This document shows positions 9,098-18,358 of a DNA stretch of 64,000 bases, in pieces. The notes under the pieces are model-generated. The model did no database searches. It was not told the DNA's origin and saw nothing but the letters and a program-made list of their open reading frames with translations. How positions within the stretch are numbered: the stretch's first letter is position 1; every line of letters starts with the position of its first letter. The translations under genes and the position numbers were made by a program. Source of the DNA: an uncultured Clostridia bacterium (GTDB lineage: Bacteria > Bacillota > Clostridia > Christensenellales > UBA1242); assembly GCA_947624415.1 (NCBI GenBank), contig CANQKH010000004.1, positions 37,936 through 101,935 of the forward strand. Reading direction: 5' to 3'.

Positions 9098-10141
9098 TTA
9101 ATTATTTTCATTTATTAATACCTTATTTGCAACACTTTTCCTCATATCCTCACTAATAGCGGCATAATGTTTCTTTGTTGTGTTTACATCTTTATGGCCT
9201 AGAATGTCGGCAACTATATAAATATCTTTTGTTTCTCGGTATAAGTTGGTGCCGAAAGTGCTTCTTAATTTATGGGGCGAGATTTTCTTTAGAGGTGAAG
9301 CAATTAAAGCAAATTTTTTTACAAGATTTTCTACAGCTCGAATAGAAATTCGTTTATTTTGAAGAGAAATAAACATAGCGTGTTCATCATTTGATAATGG
9401 CAATGTTGCTCTTTTTTCCAACCATGTTTTTAAGGCCATAGCAACTTCATTTGAGAAATATAGAGTCGTTTGATTGCCACCTTTACGTGTTACAAGAAAG
9501 GCATTTTGAGAAAAATCAAAACTTTCTAAATTAAGTCCTACAAGTTCAGATATTCTTATACCTGTTCCCAAAAATAGTGTGATAATTGCATTATCTCTTT
9601 CAAAAGTATTTTTGTTATAATTAAATTGTCGTTGAGAAAACTCTGCAGGATTCTCAACAGCATTCATAAGTTTTGTAACTTCATTTTTCTCGAGTCTTAT
9701 AATTTCCTTATTATGTAATTTTGGAGTTTCAATTTTGGATACAACATTAGATGATATTAAATCATGATTAAATAAATATTTAAAAAATGAGCGTAGAGAG
9801 GCAAGTTTTCTTGCCTTGCCTTTTTCGTCATTTTTATATGATTTTCCGTCTAATTCATAATATGAAATATAAGACAAATATTGCTCAATATTTCTTGCTT
9901 GTAATGTGTCTAAATCACTTAATTGTATTTCAATCTCTTTCTTATGAAACTTGTAACATGATAAAAAATTAAAGAAAACATATAAATCCATTGAATAGTT
10001 GTATCTCGTTAACGATGAAGTATTGTTTTCAATTCCAATAAAAAAGTCGGTGCAATAATCAGGTAATTTTTCAGTATATTTTGCCATCTTTAAGCGGTTT
10101 TGTAAATCTCTTTTTTGATAAAATGTTAAGTTATTTTTCAT
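9098..10141 (-). CDS. Tyrosine recombinase (XerC/CodV-like integrase)
   Basis: A 347-residue site-specific recombinase. The N-terminal SAM-like core-binding domain covers about residues 25-135. The catalytic domain shows all expected residues: Arg in GTGIRISELVGL, His-x-x-Arg in SPHKLRSTFGTNLY, His in DILGHKDVNTT, and the nucleophile Tyr in KKHYAAI. The length and the lack of accompanying phage genes point to a Xer-like protein or a stand-alone integrase rather than a prophage. It is alone on the minus strand, convergent with spoIVB and divergent from serS. The ATG lies 7 bases after a TATAAT box with no Shine-Dalgarno, suggesting a leaderless mRNA. I cannot decide between chromosome dimer resolution and another role. 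Confidence 0.9.
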   Translation of the reverse strand: MKNNLTFYQKRDLQNRLKMAKYTEKLPDYCTDFFIGIENNTSSLTRYNYSMDLYVFFNFLSCYKFHKKEIEIQLSDLDTLQARNIEQYLSYISYYELDGKSYKNDEKGKARKLASLRSFFKYLFNHDLISSNVVSKIETPKLHNKEIIRLEKNEVTKLMNAVENPAEFSQRQFNYNKNTFERDNAIITLFLGTGIRISELVGLNLESFDFSQNAFLVTRKGGNQTTLYFSNEVAMALKTWLEKRATLPLSNDEHAMFISLQNKRISIRAVENLVKKFALIASPLKKISPHKLRSTFGTNLYRETKDIYIVADILGHKDVNTTKKHYAAISEDMRKSVANKVLINENN

Positions 10142-10148
10142 AACAAGA

Positions 10149-10177
10149 ATTATATCATCAATTTAAAAAAAAGTAAA
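10149..10177 (-). promoter_or_regulatory. Promoter of the tyrosine recombinase, leaderless type
   Basis: On the minus strand: TTTACT, a 17-base spacer, TATAAT, then seven bases to the ATG. Transcription would start at or next to the start codon. The repeat copy at 10185-10200 lies eight bases upstream of the -35 box. Confidence 0.6.
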
Positions 10178-10184
10178 TCATTTT

Positions 10185-10200
10185 TTATCTATGCGTAAAA
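10185..10200 (+). repeat. Copy A of the TTATCTATGCGTAAAA repeat
   Basis: This 16-nt sequence recurs exactly at 12603-12618, and 15 of its bases recur inverted at 12625-12639. Here it sits between the divergent promoters of the recombinase and serS. It could be a recombinase or regulator binding site. Confidence 0.8.
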
Positions 10201-10222
10201 TATTTTAATTTATCTTTTTTAT

Positions 10223-10251
10223 TTGACTAATCACTTGCTTATGTATATAAT
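10223..10251 (+). promoter_or_regulatory. Promoter of serS
   Basis: TTGACT, a 17-base spacer and TATAAT, followed 9 bases later by ggagg and the serS ATG. The very short leader leaves no room for a T-box. The track's TTG start for this ORF coincides with the -35 box and so cannot be the real start. Confidence 0.8.
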
Positions 10252-10270
10252 ATTTACATTGGAGGAAAAA

Positions 10271-11572
10271 ATGATTGATATAAATATTATAAGAGCAAAT
10301 CCAGATTTAGTTAGAAATAATATTAGAAAAAAATTTCAAGAGCATAAATTGCCTTACGTGGATGAAATTCTTAAGTTAGATGAAAAAATAAGAGATTTAA
10401 AAAAGGAAGGTGATAATCTTCGTTCTCAGAGAAATAATTTGAGTAGTCAAATTGGTAAATTGATGAAAGAAAAAAATATTGAAGAAGCGAATAAAATAAA
10501 AGAAGAAGTTGTTAAAAATAATGAAAGAATAGAACAAATAGAGCGTGAAGAGAATGAACTCTCTATTAATTTAAAAAAATTAATGTGTTCTATTCCAAAT
10601 ATAATTGATGAAGATGTTCCTATTGGAAAAGATGATAAAGAAAATGTTCAGAGGCTTACTGTTGGCGAAGCAAGAGTTCCAGATTTTGAAATACCTTATC
10701 ATGTTGATATTCTAGAAAGTTTAAATGGACTTGACCTAGATAGTGCCAGACGAACAAGCGGAAACGGATTTTATTATTTGACCGGAGATATTGCCAGATT
10801 GCATTCGGCAATTCTGTCCTACGCAAGAGATTTTATGATAGATAAGGGATTTACTTATTGTATCCCTCCTTTTATGATAAGAAGCGATGTTGTTAATGGC
10901 GTAATGAGTTTTGAAGAAATGGAAAATATGATGTATAAAATTGAAGGGGAAGACTTATATTTAATTGGAACAAGTGAGCATTCAATGATTGGTAGATTTA
11001 AAGATACAATATTAAAGGAAGAGGATTTGCCATTATGCTTAACATCTTATTCACCATGTTTTAGAAAGGAAGTGGGTGCACATGGAATAGAAGAAAGAGG
11101 AATTTACCGTTTGCACCAATTTGAAAAGCAAGAAATGATTGTAATTTGCAAGCCGGGTGAATCGAGAGAGTGGTATAATAAAATGTGGCAAATTTCATCT
11201 GAATTTTTTAAGACCTTAGACATACCACATGAGGTTATGGAGTGCTGCAGTGGTGATTTGGCGGATTTGAAAGTTAAATCATGCGACATAAATGCTTGGA
11301 GTCCTCGACAAAAGAAATATTTTGGTGAATTAGGTTCATGTTCAAATCTCACTGATGCACAAGCAAGAAGGCTTGGTATAAGATATAAAACGCAAGATGG
11401 TAAAATAGCACTTGCACACACTTTAAATAACACAGTTGTAGCACCACCAAGAATGCTTATTGCTTTCTTAGAAAATAATTTAAATGCTGATGGCTCTGTA
11501 AATATACCTGAAGTTCTTAGAAAGTATATGGGCGGAAAGGATAAAATACAACCTCAGGTTAAAGGTAAATAA
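10271..11572 (+). CDS. serS: Serine-tRNA ligase
   Basis: Class II synthetase that charges tRNA-Ser and tRNA-Sec. The start is the ATG after ggaggaaaaa, giving the usual N-terminus MIDINIIRANPDLVRNNIRKK and 433 residues; the longer track ORF starts inside the promoter. The N-terminal antiparallel coiled-coil arm that binds the long variable arm of tRNA covers about residues 30-100. Motif 2 region: LIGTSEHSMIGRF and FRKEVGAHGIEERGIYRLHQFEKQEM. Motif 3: NNTVVAPPRMLIAFLEN. The stop overlaps the start of the next ORF (taATG), so serS and the orphan gene should be co-transcribed and coupled. Confidence 0.96.
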   Translation: MIDINIIRANPDLVRNNIRKKFQEHKLPYVDEILKLDEKIRDLKKEGDNLRSQRNNLSSQIGKLMKEKNIEEANKIKEEVVKNNERIEQIEREENELSINLKKLMCSIPNIIDEDVPIGKDDKENVQRLTVGEARVPDFEIPYHVDILESLNGLDLDSARRTSGNGFYYLTGDIARLHSAILSYARDFMIDKGFTYCIPPFMIRSDVVNGVMSFEEMENMMYKIEGEDLYLIGTSEHSMIGRFKDTILKEEDLPLCLTSYSPCFRKEVGAHGIEERGIYRLHQFEKQEMIVICKPGESREWYNKMWQISSEFFKTLDIPHEVMECCSGDLADLKVKSCDINAWSPRQKKYFGELGSCSNLTDAQARRLGIRYKTQDGKIALAHTLNNTVVAPPRMLIAFLENNLNADGSVNIPEVLRKYMGGKDKIQPQVKGK

Positions 11573-12528
11573 TGGCGACAGTAAAAATCACGAAAGAACT
11601 TATAACGTCAGTTGCGAATCAAGACAAAGATCAATTTGTTGACGATACCAATGAAAAGGTTAACAGTCTTCTTTCTTCGGCTATAGATTCCCTCTCAAAA
11701 AAAGTTTCTTATATTAGTCTTGAAAATGTTATATTGCAACCAATTAACGAATTGTTAAATGGAGCATTTGTTGACAATTCAAGTTTTTCATATATTTTGG
11801 CAATAAATAATCCTCAACTTGAATTAAACACTTATAAGAAAATTAATTTTTGGAGAAATTTTAAGGAAAGGTTTAAATATGCCTGGAAAAATAGGAAAAA
11901 AAATAAGAAAAAAAGATTTAGATTTAAAAGAAAACGTAAACAAGAAGAAGTAAAAGAGGTAAGATTTGATCCGACAAGGTATAATATTTATGATATGGCA
12001 GAAGATTTACAAAATAGTCTGTTACCTTTTTTGAGTGAAACAACGTTGGTAAATTTACAGGATAATGTTATAAGAATTTATGGTAAAGAAGATTTTGGAG
12101 TAAATACAGCCATTGTTTTATACTTAGCAAATTATAATACTGCCAATGTTTTTAAATATTATAGAGGTCGAAAAAAGGGCTTTATCGATATTAATTTAGA
12201 GAATCGAATATCAAATTTAAGAAAAAAAATGAAGGCTACAGGAAAAAATTTTACTAAAATTTTAAAGATATTTAATACAATTTTCTATAATATAAATAAT
12301 TTCATGCCAAATCAAATCTATATTGAAAGTGTTTTATGTTTCTGTCCAAATGAATTGTTTAAAGGTAAAGATATTTATAAAATATTTATGAAATTGATAA
12401 ATTATATAACTATTAAAGGAGTAAGAAATATTCCTTCTATAAATGATGAAACTAAAACAATATATAATGACGAGGTTTGCGGCAATACTGGAATAGCTTT
12501 TGCAAAAATGCTTGCAATATTTTCATAA
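11572..12528 (+). CDS. Unknown protein coupled to serS, C-terminal half resembles OAS/CD-NTase fold
   Basis: I do not recognise this 318-residue protein with certainty. Residues 1-100 look alpha/beta. Residues 105-125 form a very basic stretch (RKKNKKKRFRFKRKRK) that may bind nucleic acid. From about residue 150 the pattern (DNVIRIYGKEDFGVNTAIVL, then an inserted helix with KNFTKILKIFNTIF, then MPNQIYIESVLCFCPNELF) resembles the second half of bacterial oligoadenylate-synthase-like nucleotidyltransferases as I remember them. I cannot find the catalytic G-S plus D-x-D motifs of an active enzyme, so it may be a non-catalytic relative, or the resemblance may be accidental. Translation is coupled to serS by a one-base overlap. 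No signal peptide or membrane segment. Confidence 0.75.
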   Translation: MATVKITKELITSVANQDKDQFVDDTNEKVNSLLSSAIDSLSKKVSYISLENVILQPINELLNGAFVDNSSFSYILAINNPQLELNTYKKINFWRNFKERFKYAWKNRKKNKKKRFRFKRKRKQEEVKEVRFDPTRYNIYDMAEDLQNSLLPFLSETTLVNLQDNVIRIYGKEDFGVNTAIVLYLANYNTANVFKYYRGRKKGFIDINLENRISNLRKKMKATGKNFTKILKIFNTIFYNINNFMPNQIYIESVLCFCPNELFKGKDIYKIFMKLINYITIKGVRNIPSINDETKTIYNDEVCGNTGIAFAKMLAIFS

Positions 12529-12602
12529 TTTATAAAATATATAAAAAATTAATAATTATAAAAAAATAACAAAATAGTCCTAAAATTCATGCTAGTATGC
12601 GG

Positions 12603-12639
12603 TTATCTATGCGTAAAACTTGTGTTTTACGCATAGATA
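12603..12639. repeat. Perfect inverted repeat, two copies of TATCTATGCGTAAAAC
   Basis: Arms at 12604-12619 and 12624-12639 are 16 bases each, perfectly complementary, with the loop TTGT. The left arm with one extra T matches copy A at 10185-10200. It lies in the 300-bp gap between the orphan gene and the PadR-like gene, 75 bases after the former. As RNA it makes a 16-bp hairpin without a T tract, so it is at best a poor intrinsic terminator. The rest of the gap is AT-rich and otherwise featureless apart from the promoter at its end. Confidence 0.9.
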
Positions 12640-12781
12640 TTATAATTGCCCTACGCGATTTAAATTTGTAATTTTTAAAATTATATGCTTCTCTAATCAT
12701 TTATTTCCTTGATTCTTTGCAAAATTATTTCTTCTAAAAACTCCCCTAATGTAAAATAATTCTAAAAAGGATTAAAAAACC

Positions 12782-12810
12782 TTGACTTAAATTTATTAAT
12801 AATTTATAAT
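12782..12810 (+). promoter_or_regulatory. Promoter of the PadR-like gene
   Basis: TTGACT, a 17-base spacer and TATAAT, 18 bases before the ATG, with a weak Shine-Dalgarno (agagg) between. The inverted repeat at 12604-12639 lies about 140 bases upstream. Confidence 0.75.
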
Positions 12811-12828
12811 TTTAATAGAGGTTATTTT

Positions 12829-14586
12829 ATGGAACTTTACGCAAAAGGACAATTATCTTTCTTAATACTAACCTGCTTACAGGAAAGAGATTTTTATGGA
12901 CTTGACATTATAAGTGAAATTTCTGCTAGAAGTTATGGGAAAATAAATCTTAAAAAACCTAGCGTATATTCAAATTTGACAAGAATGGAGAAGCAAAACT
13001 ATGTTTCCTCATACTTGCAAAGCAGTAATTATGGTCCAAATAGAAAATATTATTCATTAACAGAAAAAGGAAGAGGCTTTTATCAGGAGTTAAAGGCTTA
13101 TTTTGACATGAATAAGATAGACGTATTTAGAGATTTTGCAGATATAGATGCATTAGAATCACCTATTCGACAAGAAAGGCAAAACAATGAAACGTCAACT
13201 GAAAAGAATAATGAAGAATTAATGAATAAAGAAGTTTCATCTACAAGCCAAAGTGATGAATATTTTGACTTTTCTAATATTGAAAACGATAACGAAGATG
13301 ACAATGTTATAATAAACAAGCAAGAAAATGATAAGGAGGATATTGGAGAGAAAGCTCCTCTCCCCGCTAATCAATCGACTATTATTGAACATATTTACCC
13401 TAATCAGTCAGCAAATCTGTTTAATAATTACATTATTACAAACGCCTCACCTTTCAATAGCAATGCCGAACAAAATGAAAATGATACAAGTAAAAATACC
13501 GAAAACATAGGTGCTGCAGAAAAGAAAGATGATGCAGTATTATTGCCAAAGGAAGATAATGCCGAGGAATATAACCAAAGACTGTATGATATATCAAAAG
13601 ATATAAATAAGATAAAGAGAAAAAGAAGTTTTGCAGAAGATCAAATAGCAATAGCCGCTACAGATCCTTTAATTGAATCCAATGATAAGAAACGTGCGAG
13701 TAGAGAGGAATTTAAAAATTCTATACTAGAAAATAAAATGAAATATCGCACAACAGGTATGACAAATGTTGATCTTCCAAAAAGCAAAAGTTACAATAAT
13801 ATATTTAATAATACACCTGAACCTATTCCACCTAAAGTGGCTGAAATTAAGCAAGAAGTAAAAGATGATGCAAAACTTATAACTGGAAGAATTGATGAAA
13901 ATTCTATTGGAAAAGCAAGGAAAATTGAACCTCCAAGGTTAAAGATAGTATCTGAAAACACAAAAGATACAAGGCTACCTGCCCCAAAGAGAGATACATC
14001 TATAGACCCTTCACATAGAGAAATTTTAAATAAATTATATTCAAAGACAAAAGATAGTTCTTCAAGCGAAATAAGAGACGATGCAATTTACGATTATAAT
14101 GATTTAAAAGAATTTTACGAAAGTCAAAACATTTCTTTCAATATTTATAAAAAAGCAAATGAGAAAAAGGAACATAATACAAATTTAATATATTTATTGG
14201 TAAGTTTTGTTACTTTTCTAGTGGCTGCAGTCTCCTCTACTTGTCTATTCTTGATTTTGCATTTTACACACGAAACTTTTGCTAGCACAAATTTTCTATA
14301 CATATTATTGCCAGCATTATTACTTATTGATGTTGCATGGAAATTTTATAACTATAAAATGTATTCAAGTTGGTTGCCAAATCAAATTAATCCAAATTGG
14401 AAAATATGGGCATTCTTTTTACTTTCATCTTGTATTGTTGTAGGGTTAAATCTAATATTCGGAGTGGCAACAAAAGATTTTGTTTATTATGCAACCACCC
14501 TAATATTACCTATCATAATTTTGTTTATAGTTTTGCCATTAAGATATTATATTAAGAAATTTGCTTTGGTTAAATTTTGGAAATAA
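12829..14586 (+). CDS. PadR-like winged-helix protein with long linker and four membrane helices
   Basis: Residues 1-95 match the PadR winged helix (GQLSFLILTCLQERDFYGLDI, then KPSVYSNLTRMEKQNYV and NRKYYSLTEKGRGFYQEL). About 350 residues follow that are rich in Asn, Asp, Glu, Lys and Ser and look disordered. The last 135 residues hold four hydrophobic segments (beginning LIYLLVSFVTFLVAAVSS, FLYILLPALLLIDVAW, IWAFFLLSSCIVVGLNLIF and VYYATTLILPIIILFIVLPL). PadR regulators are normally 100-200 residue soluble dimers, so 585 residues with a membrane anchor is unusual. I infer a membrane-tethered transcription factor. No transporter or target gene adjoins it; the next gene is convergent. Confidence 0.85.
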   Translation: MELYAKGQLSFLILTCLQERDFYGLDIISEISARSYGKINLKKPSVYSNLTRMEKQNYVSSYLQSSNYGPNRKYYSLTEKGRGFYQELKAYFDMNKIDVFRDFADIDALESPIRQERQNNETSTEKNNEELMNKEVSSTSQSDEYFDFSNIENDNEDDNVIINKQENDKEDIGEKAPLPANQSTIIEHIYPNQSANLFNNYIITNASPFNSNAEQNENDTSKNTENIGAAEKKDDAVLLPKEDNAEEYNQRLYDISKDINKIKRKRSFAEDQIAIAATDPLIESNDKKRASREEFKNSILENKMKYRTTGMTNVDLPKSKSYNNIFNNTPEPIPPKVAEIKQEVKDDAKLITGRIDENSIGKARKIEPPRLKIVSENTKDTRLPAPKRDTSIDPSHREILNKLYSKTKDSSSSEIRDDAIYDYNDLKEFYESQNISFNIYKKANEKKEHNTNLIYLLVSFVTFLVAAVSSTCLFLILHFTHETFASTNFLYILLPALLLIDVAWKFYNYKMYSSWLPNQINPNWKIWAFFLLSSCIVVGLNLIFGVATKDFVYYATTLILPIIILFIVLPLRYYIKKFALVKFWK

Positions 14587-14620
14587 GAACAGCAATTTGA
14601 TGGTTATATTTGTAAAAGAA

Positions 14621-14649
14621 AAATAGGAGCATTAAATCTCCTATTTTTT
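14621..14649 (+). terminator. Terminator after the PadR-like gene
   Basis: AAATAGGAG and CTCCTATTT form a 9-bp stem around an eight-base loop, followed by a T tract, 35 bases after the stop codon. Confidence 0.85.
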
Positions 14650-14715
14650 GTATAAATTATTTTATATCATTTTAGGTTAAAAAATAATTAAAAATTGAAT
14701 TATATAAAAATTTAT

Positions 14716-15303
14716 TTAACTAGATTTTTTCCTAGATTTGAACATAGAAATAAACAAATCTATAAATAAAAATATAATAATTATTAATAAGGATATTATT
14801 AAAATATATGATAAAGATGTTGAAAACAAGCAACACAACAATGTTATAGCACCTGCAGAGATAATATTTCCAATTAAAATTGAGAGAAAAGACCATTTGA
14901 TGTTTAAATTGGAAAATCCTGCAATTAAACTTCCTGACCATACCCCTGTCAACGGAAATGGAATGGCAACAAAGCCTGTTAATAAAAGATATTTCTTAAA
15001 GTTTGATTCTTGTTTATTTATTTCTTGGCTTTTTTGAATATATTTACTAGTTATGAATCCTGTTGCTCTATTTTTTAGTTTCCTTGCTATCAATATTATA
15101 AAAATACTTGGAAGAAGAGACCCTGCAAAAGCTATAACAAAAGATAAAAAAGGTGAAAATGAGGATGTTCCCCAAATTTCACTATTCATTGCTAATGGTA
15201 TTGCGATTTTGCTCTCTAATGTGGGAATCATTGCAACTAAAATTATGGCTAACCATACACAATTTTCAAAATTATTTGATAAAAAATCTGTTAATGAAAT
15301 CAT
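14716..15303 (-). CDS. Small multidrug export family membrane protein (COG2426-like)
   Basis: A 195-residue polytopic membrane protein. It opens with AIILVAMIPTLESKIAIPLAM, where the acidic residue after a hydrophobic helix is typical of this family, and contains the hallmark TGFVAIPFPLTGVWSGSLIAGF near residues 110-130. Four to five hydrophobic segments are visible, with a Lys/Arg-rich C-terminus. The family is annotated as putative small multidrug export, but a substrate is not established as far as I know. It stands alone between two terminators and is convergent with the PadR-like gene. Confidence 0.85.
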   Translation of the reverse strand: MISLTDFLSNNFENCVWLAIILVAMIPTLESKIAIPLAMNSEIWGTSSFSPFLSFVIAFAGSLLPSIFIILIARKLKNRATGFITSKYIQKSQEINKQESNFKKYLLLTGFVAIPFPLTGVWSGSLIAGFSNLNIKWSFLSILIGNIISAGAITLLCCLFSTSLSYILIISLLIIIIFLFIDLFISMFKSRKKSS

Positions 15304-15409
15304 AGTATAAATATATTGTTATTATTATATTAATATTCTAAAATCAAATAATATTTTTTAATTTTCAATCCTTGTTTTAATTGAAACCTTAAATTTTAAA
15401 TTATTATTT

Positions 15410-15477
15410 ATAAAAAACACCCTATGAATGAACCTCAAAAGTTGGATGACTTAGAAGTGCATATCAATAAGGTGTTT
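15410..15477 (-). terminator. Hairpin with long loop downstream of rny
   Basis: On the minus strand AAACACC and GGTGTTT close a loop of about 50 bases and are followed by a T run (ggtgttttttat). It starts six bases after the rny stop codon. The loop contains, on the plus strand, GAACCTCAAAAGTTGGAT, which resembles ends of IS150-group elements as I remember them. Confidence 0.5.
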
Positions 15478-15482
15478 ATTCT

Positions 15483-17072
15483 TTATTTTGCTGTTTCGGT
15501 AAATCTTTTTTCTCTTACCACAACGACTTTTATTTGACCTGGATACTGCATTTCATTTTCAATTTTCTTTGAAATTTCTTTAGAAAGCATAAATGCTTCG
15601 TTGTCGTTTATTTGATCTGGTTTTACAATTATTCGTACTTCTCTACCTGCTTGTATAGCATATGATTTTTCAACTCCACTAAATCCATTGCAGATATTTT
15701 CAAGTTGTTCAAGACGCTTGATGTAATTTTCAAGATTTTCCCGTCTTGCACCTGGTCTGGCACTTGAAATCGCATCTGCGACCTGCACAAGAATTGCTTC
15801 GATAGAGTTAAAAGGCACTTCGCCATGATGAGCGTGTATACAATGTATGACTGCGTCCGATTCTTTATATTTTTTTGCTAATTCAACGCCAATAGAAACG
15901 TGAGTTCCTTCAACCTCATGATCTAAAGCCTTTCCAATGTCATGCAATAAGCCACCCCTTTTTGCAACCTGAACATTCACGCCTAATTCAGTTGCAAGAA
16001 GTCCTGCAATAATAGAAGTTTCTATGCTATGTTTGAGACAATTCTGCCCATAACTTGTTCTATATTTAAGTCTTCCAAGAATCTTCATAAGTTCAGGATT
16101 CATATTGTAAATTCCAACATCGTTACAAGCGTTTTCACCTGCTTCTTTTATGATTTTATCAACATCTCTTGTGGCTTTATCTACAATTTCTTCAATCCTT
16201 GTAGGATGAATTCTTCCATCAATAATAAGCTTTTCAAGGCTCATTCTTGCAATTTCTCTTCGGACAGGGTCGAAACTTGATATAGTTATTGTTTCAGGAG
16301 TGTCATCTACAATAAGTTCAACACCTGTTACACTTTCTAGTGAACGAATATTTCTTCCTTCACGACCAATAATTCTTCCTTTCATTTCTTCATTAGGTAA
16401 AGCCACAGAAGTTATAGTCATTTCAGAAGATAAATCTGTTGCACATTTTTGAATTGCACCAACAACAATATCTCTTGCAATTTTTTCACCATTTTCTCTA
16501 GCATCGTCTTCAATTTGTTTGACCAAAACACCTGCATCCTTTTTTGCCTCTTCGGTTATGCTTTGGATTAAAAGAGCTTTTGCGTCTTTTTTTGTAAGTC
16601 CAGAGATTTCTTCAAGTTTTTGTGTTATTTGGAGTTTTAATTCTTCTTGCTCTTTTAATTTATTTGCTAAATTTTCTCTTTCTGCGTCAAGCGTGCTTTT
16701 TTCATTGCTTAATTGTTCGCTTTTACTGTCGAGTAAGGTTTCCTTTTTTGTAAGATATTCCTCTCTTTGGTCAAGTCTTTCTTCTTGTTTTTGAATTTCA
16801 TTTCGTCTTTCTTTGGCTTCGCTATTCGCCTCTTCACGAATCTTTTGAGCTTCTTCTTTTGCTTCTAATAAAGATTCTTTTTTTATGCTTTTCGCTTCTG
16901 CATACGCCTCTTCAATTATTTTAACAGCATTTGATTTGCTTTTTCCAATTTTTTTGCTTGCGAATATATTATAAACTAATACACCTACTGCTATCCCTAC
17001 GATAAGTGCGATAATTCCGCTAACAAGTCCGGCGGTTACAGCAGCATTGCATAATATGCTTAAACTGCTCAT
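15483..17072 (-). CDS. rny: Ribonuclease Y
   Basis: Membrane-anchored endoribonuclease that starts bulk mRNA turnover in many Bacillota. It has an N-terminal transmembrane helix ([19 protein letters not shown]), a long coiled coil (about residues 45-200), a KH domain with [16 protein letters not shown] near residue 225, and the HD domain with [14 protein letters not shown] near residue 370. The 529 residues are standard. It has its own strong promoter and a hairpin at the predicted 5' end of the mRNA immediately before the Shine-Dalgarno aaaagggg. Monocistronic between its promoter and the hairpin downstream. Confidence 0.97.
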   Translation of the reverse strand: MSSLSILCNAAVTAGLVSGIIALIVGIAVGVLVYNIFASKKIGKSKSNAVKIIEEAYAEAKSIKKESLLEAKEEAQKIREEANSEAKERRNEIQKQEERLDQREEYLTKKETLLDSKSEQLSNEKSTLDAERENLANKLKEQEELKLQITQKLEEISGLTKKDAKALLIQSITEEAKKDAGVLVKQIEDDARENGEKIARDIVVGAIQKCATDLSSEMTITSVALPNEEMKGRIIGREGRNIRSLESVTGVELIVDDTPETITISSFDPVRREIARMSLEKLIIDGRIHPTRIEEIVDKATRDVDKIIKEAGENACNDVGIYNMNPELMKILGRLKYRTSYGQNCLKHSIETSIIAGLLATELGVNVQVAKRGGLLHDIGKALDHEVEGTHVSIGVELAKKYKESDAVIHCIHAHHGEVPFNSIEAILVQVADAISSARPGARRENLENYIKRLEQLENICNGFSGVEKSYAIQAGREVRIIVKPDQINDNEAFMLSKEISKKIENEMQYPGQIKVVVVREKRFTETAK

Positions 17073-17087
17073 TTTATCCCCTTTTTA

Positions 17088-17104
17088 GGTAGAACTTGTC
17101 TACC
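17088..17104 (-). promoter_or_regulatory. 5'-terminal stem-loop of the rny mRNA
   Basis: GGTAGA and TCTACC pair around a five-base loop. The G lies 7 bases after the -10 box, so the hairpin would begin at or near the first nucleotide and end just before the Shine-Dalgarno. Such a structure may protect the 5' end or set up autoregulation. Confidence 0.6.
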
Positions 17105-17110
17105 ATAAAA

Positions 17111-17139
17111 ATTATAATATATTCAAAAATAATTGTCAA
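17111..17139 (-). promoter_or_regulatory. Promoter of rny
   Basis: Full consensus on the minus strand: TTGACA, 17 bases, TATAAT. Confidence 0.9.
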
Positions 17140-17178
17140 CTGAAACGATGTTACTTTTTTATGATTTCAAATCTTACA

Positions 17179-18342
<1,164 letters not shown>

Positions 18343-18358
18343 CTACATACGATATCTT

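Noticed and set aside
9098-10141. Prophage or integrative element around the recombinase
   Set aside because: No excisionase, replication, capsid or conjugation genes are nearby, and flanking genes are core chromosomal genes.
10223-10270. Longer serS reading frame starting with MTNHLLMYIIFTLEEK
   Set aside because: The TTG start coincides with the -35 box of a consensus promoter, and the ATG at 10271 has ggagg and the conserved N-terminus.
14738-15310. Plus-strand ORFs opposite the small multidrug export gene
   Set aside because: They are shadows of the minus-strand membrane protein; no ribosome binding site or recognisable domain.
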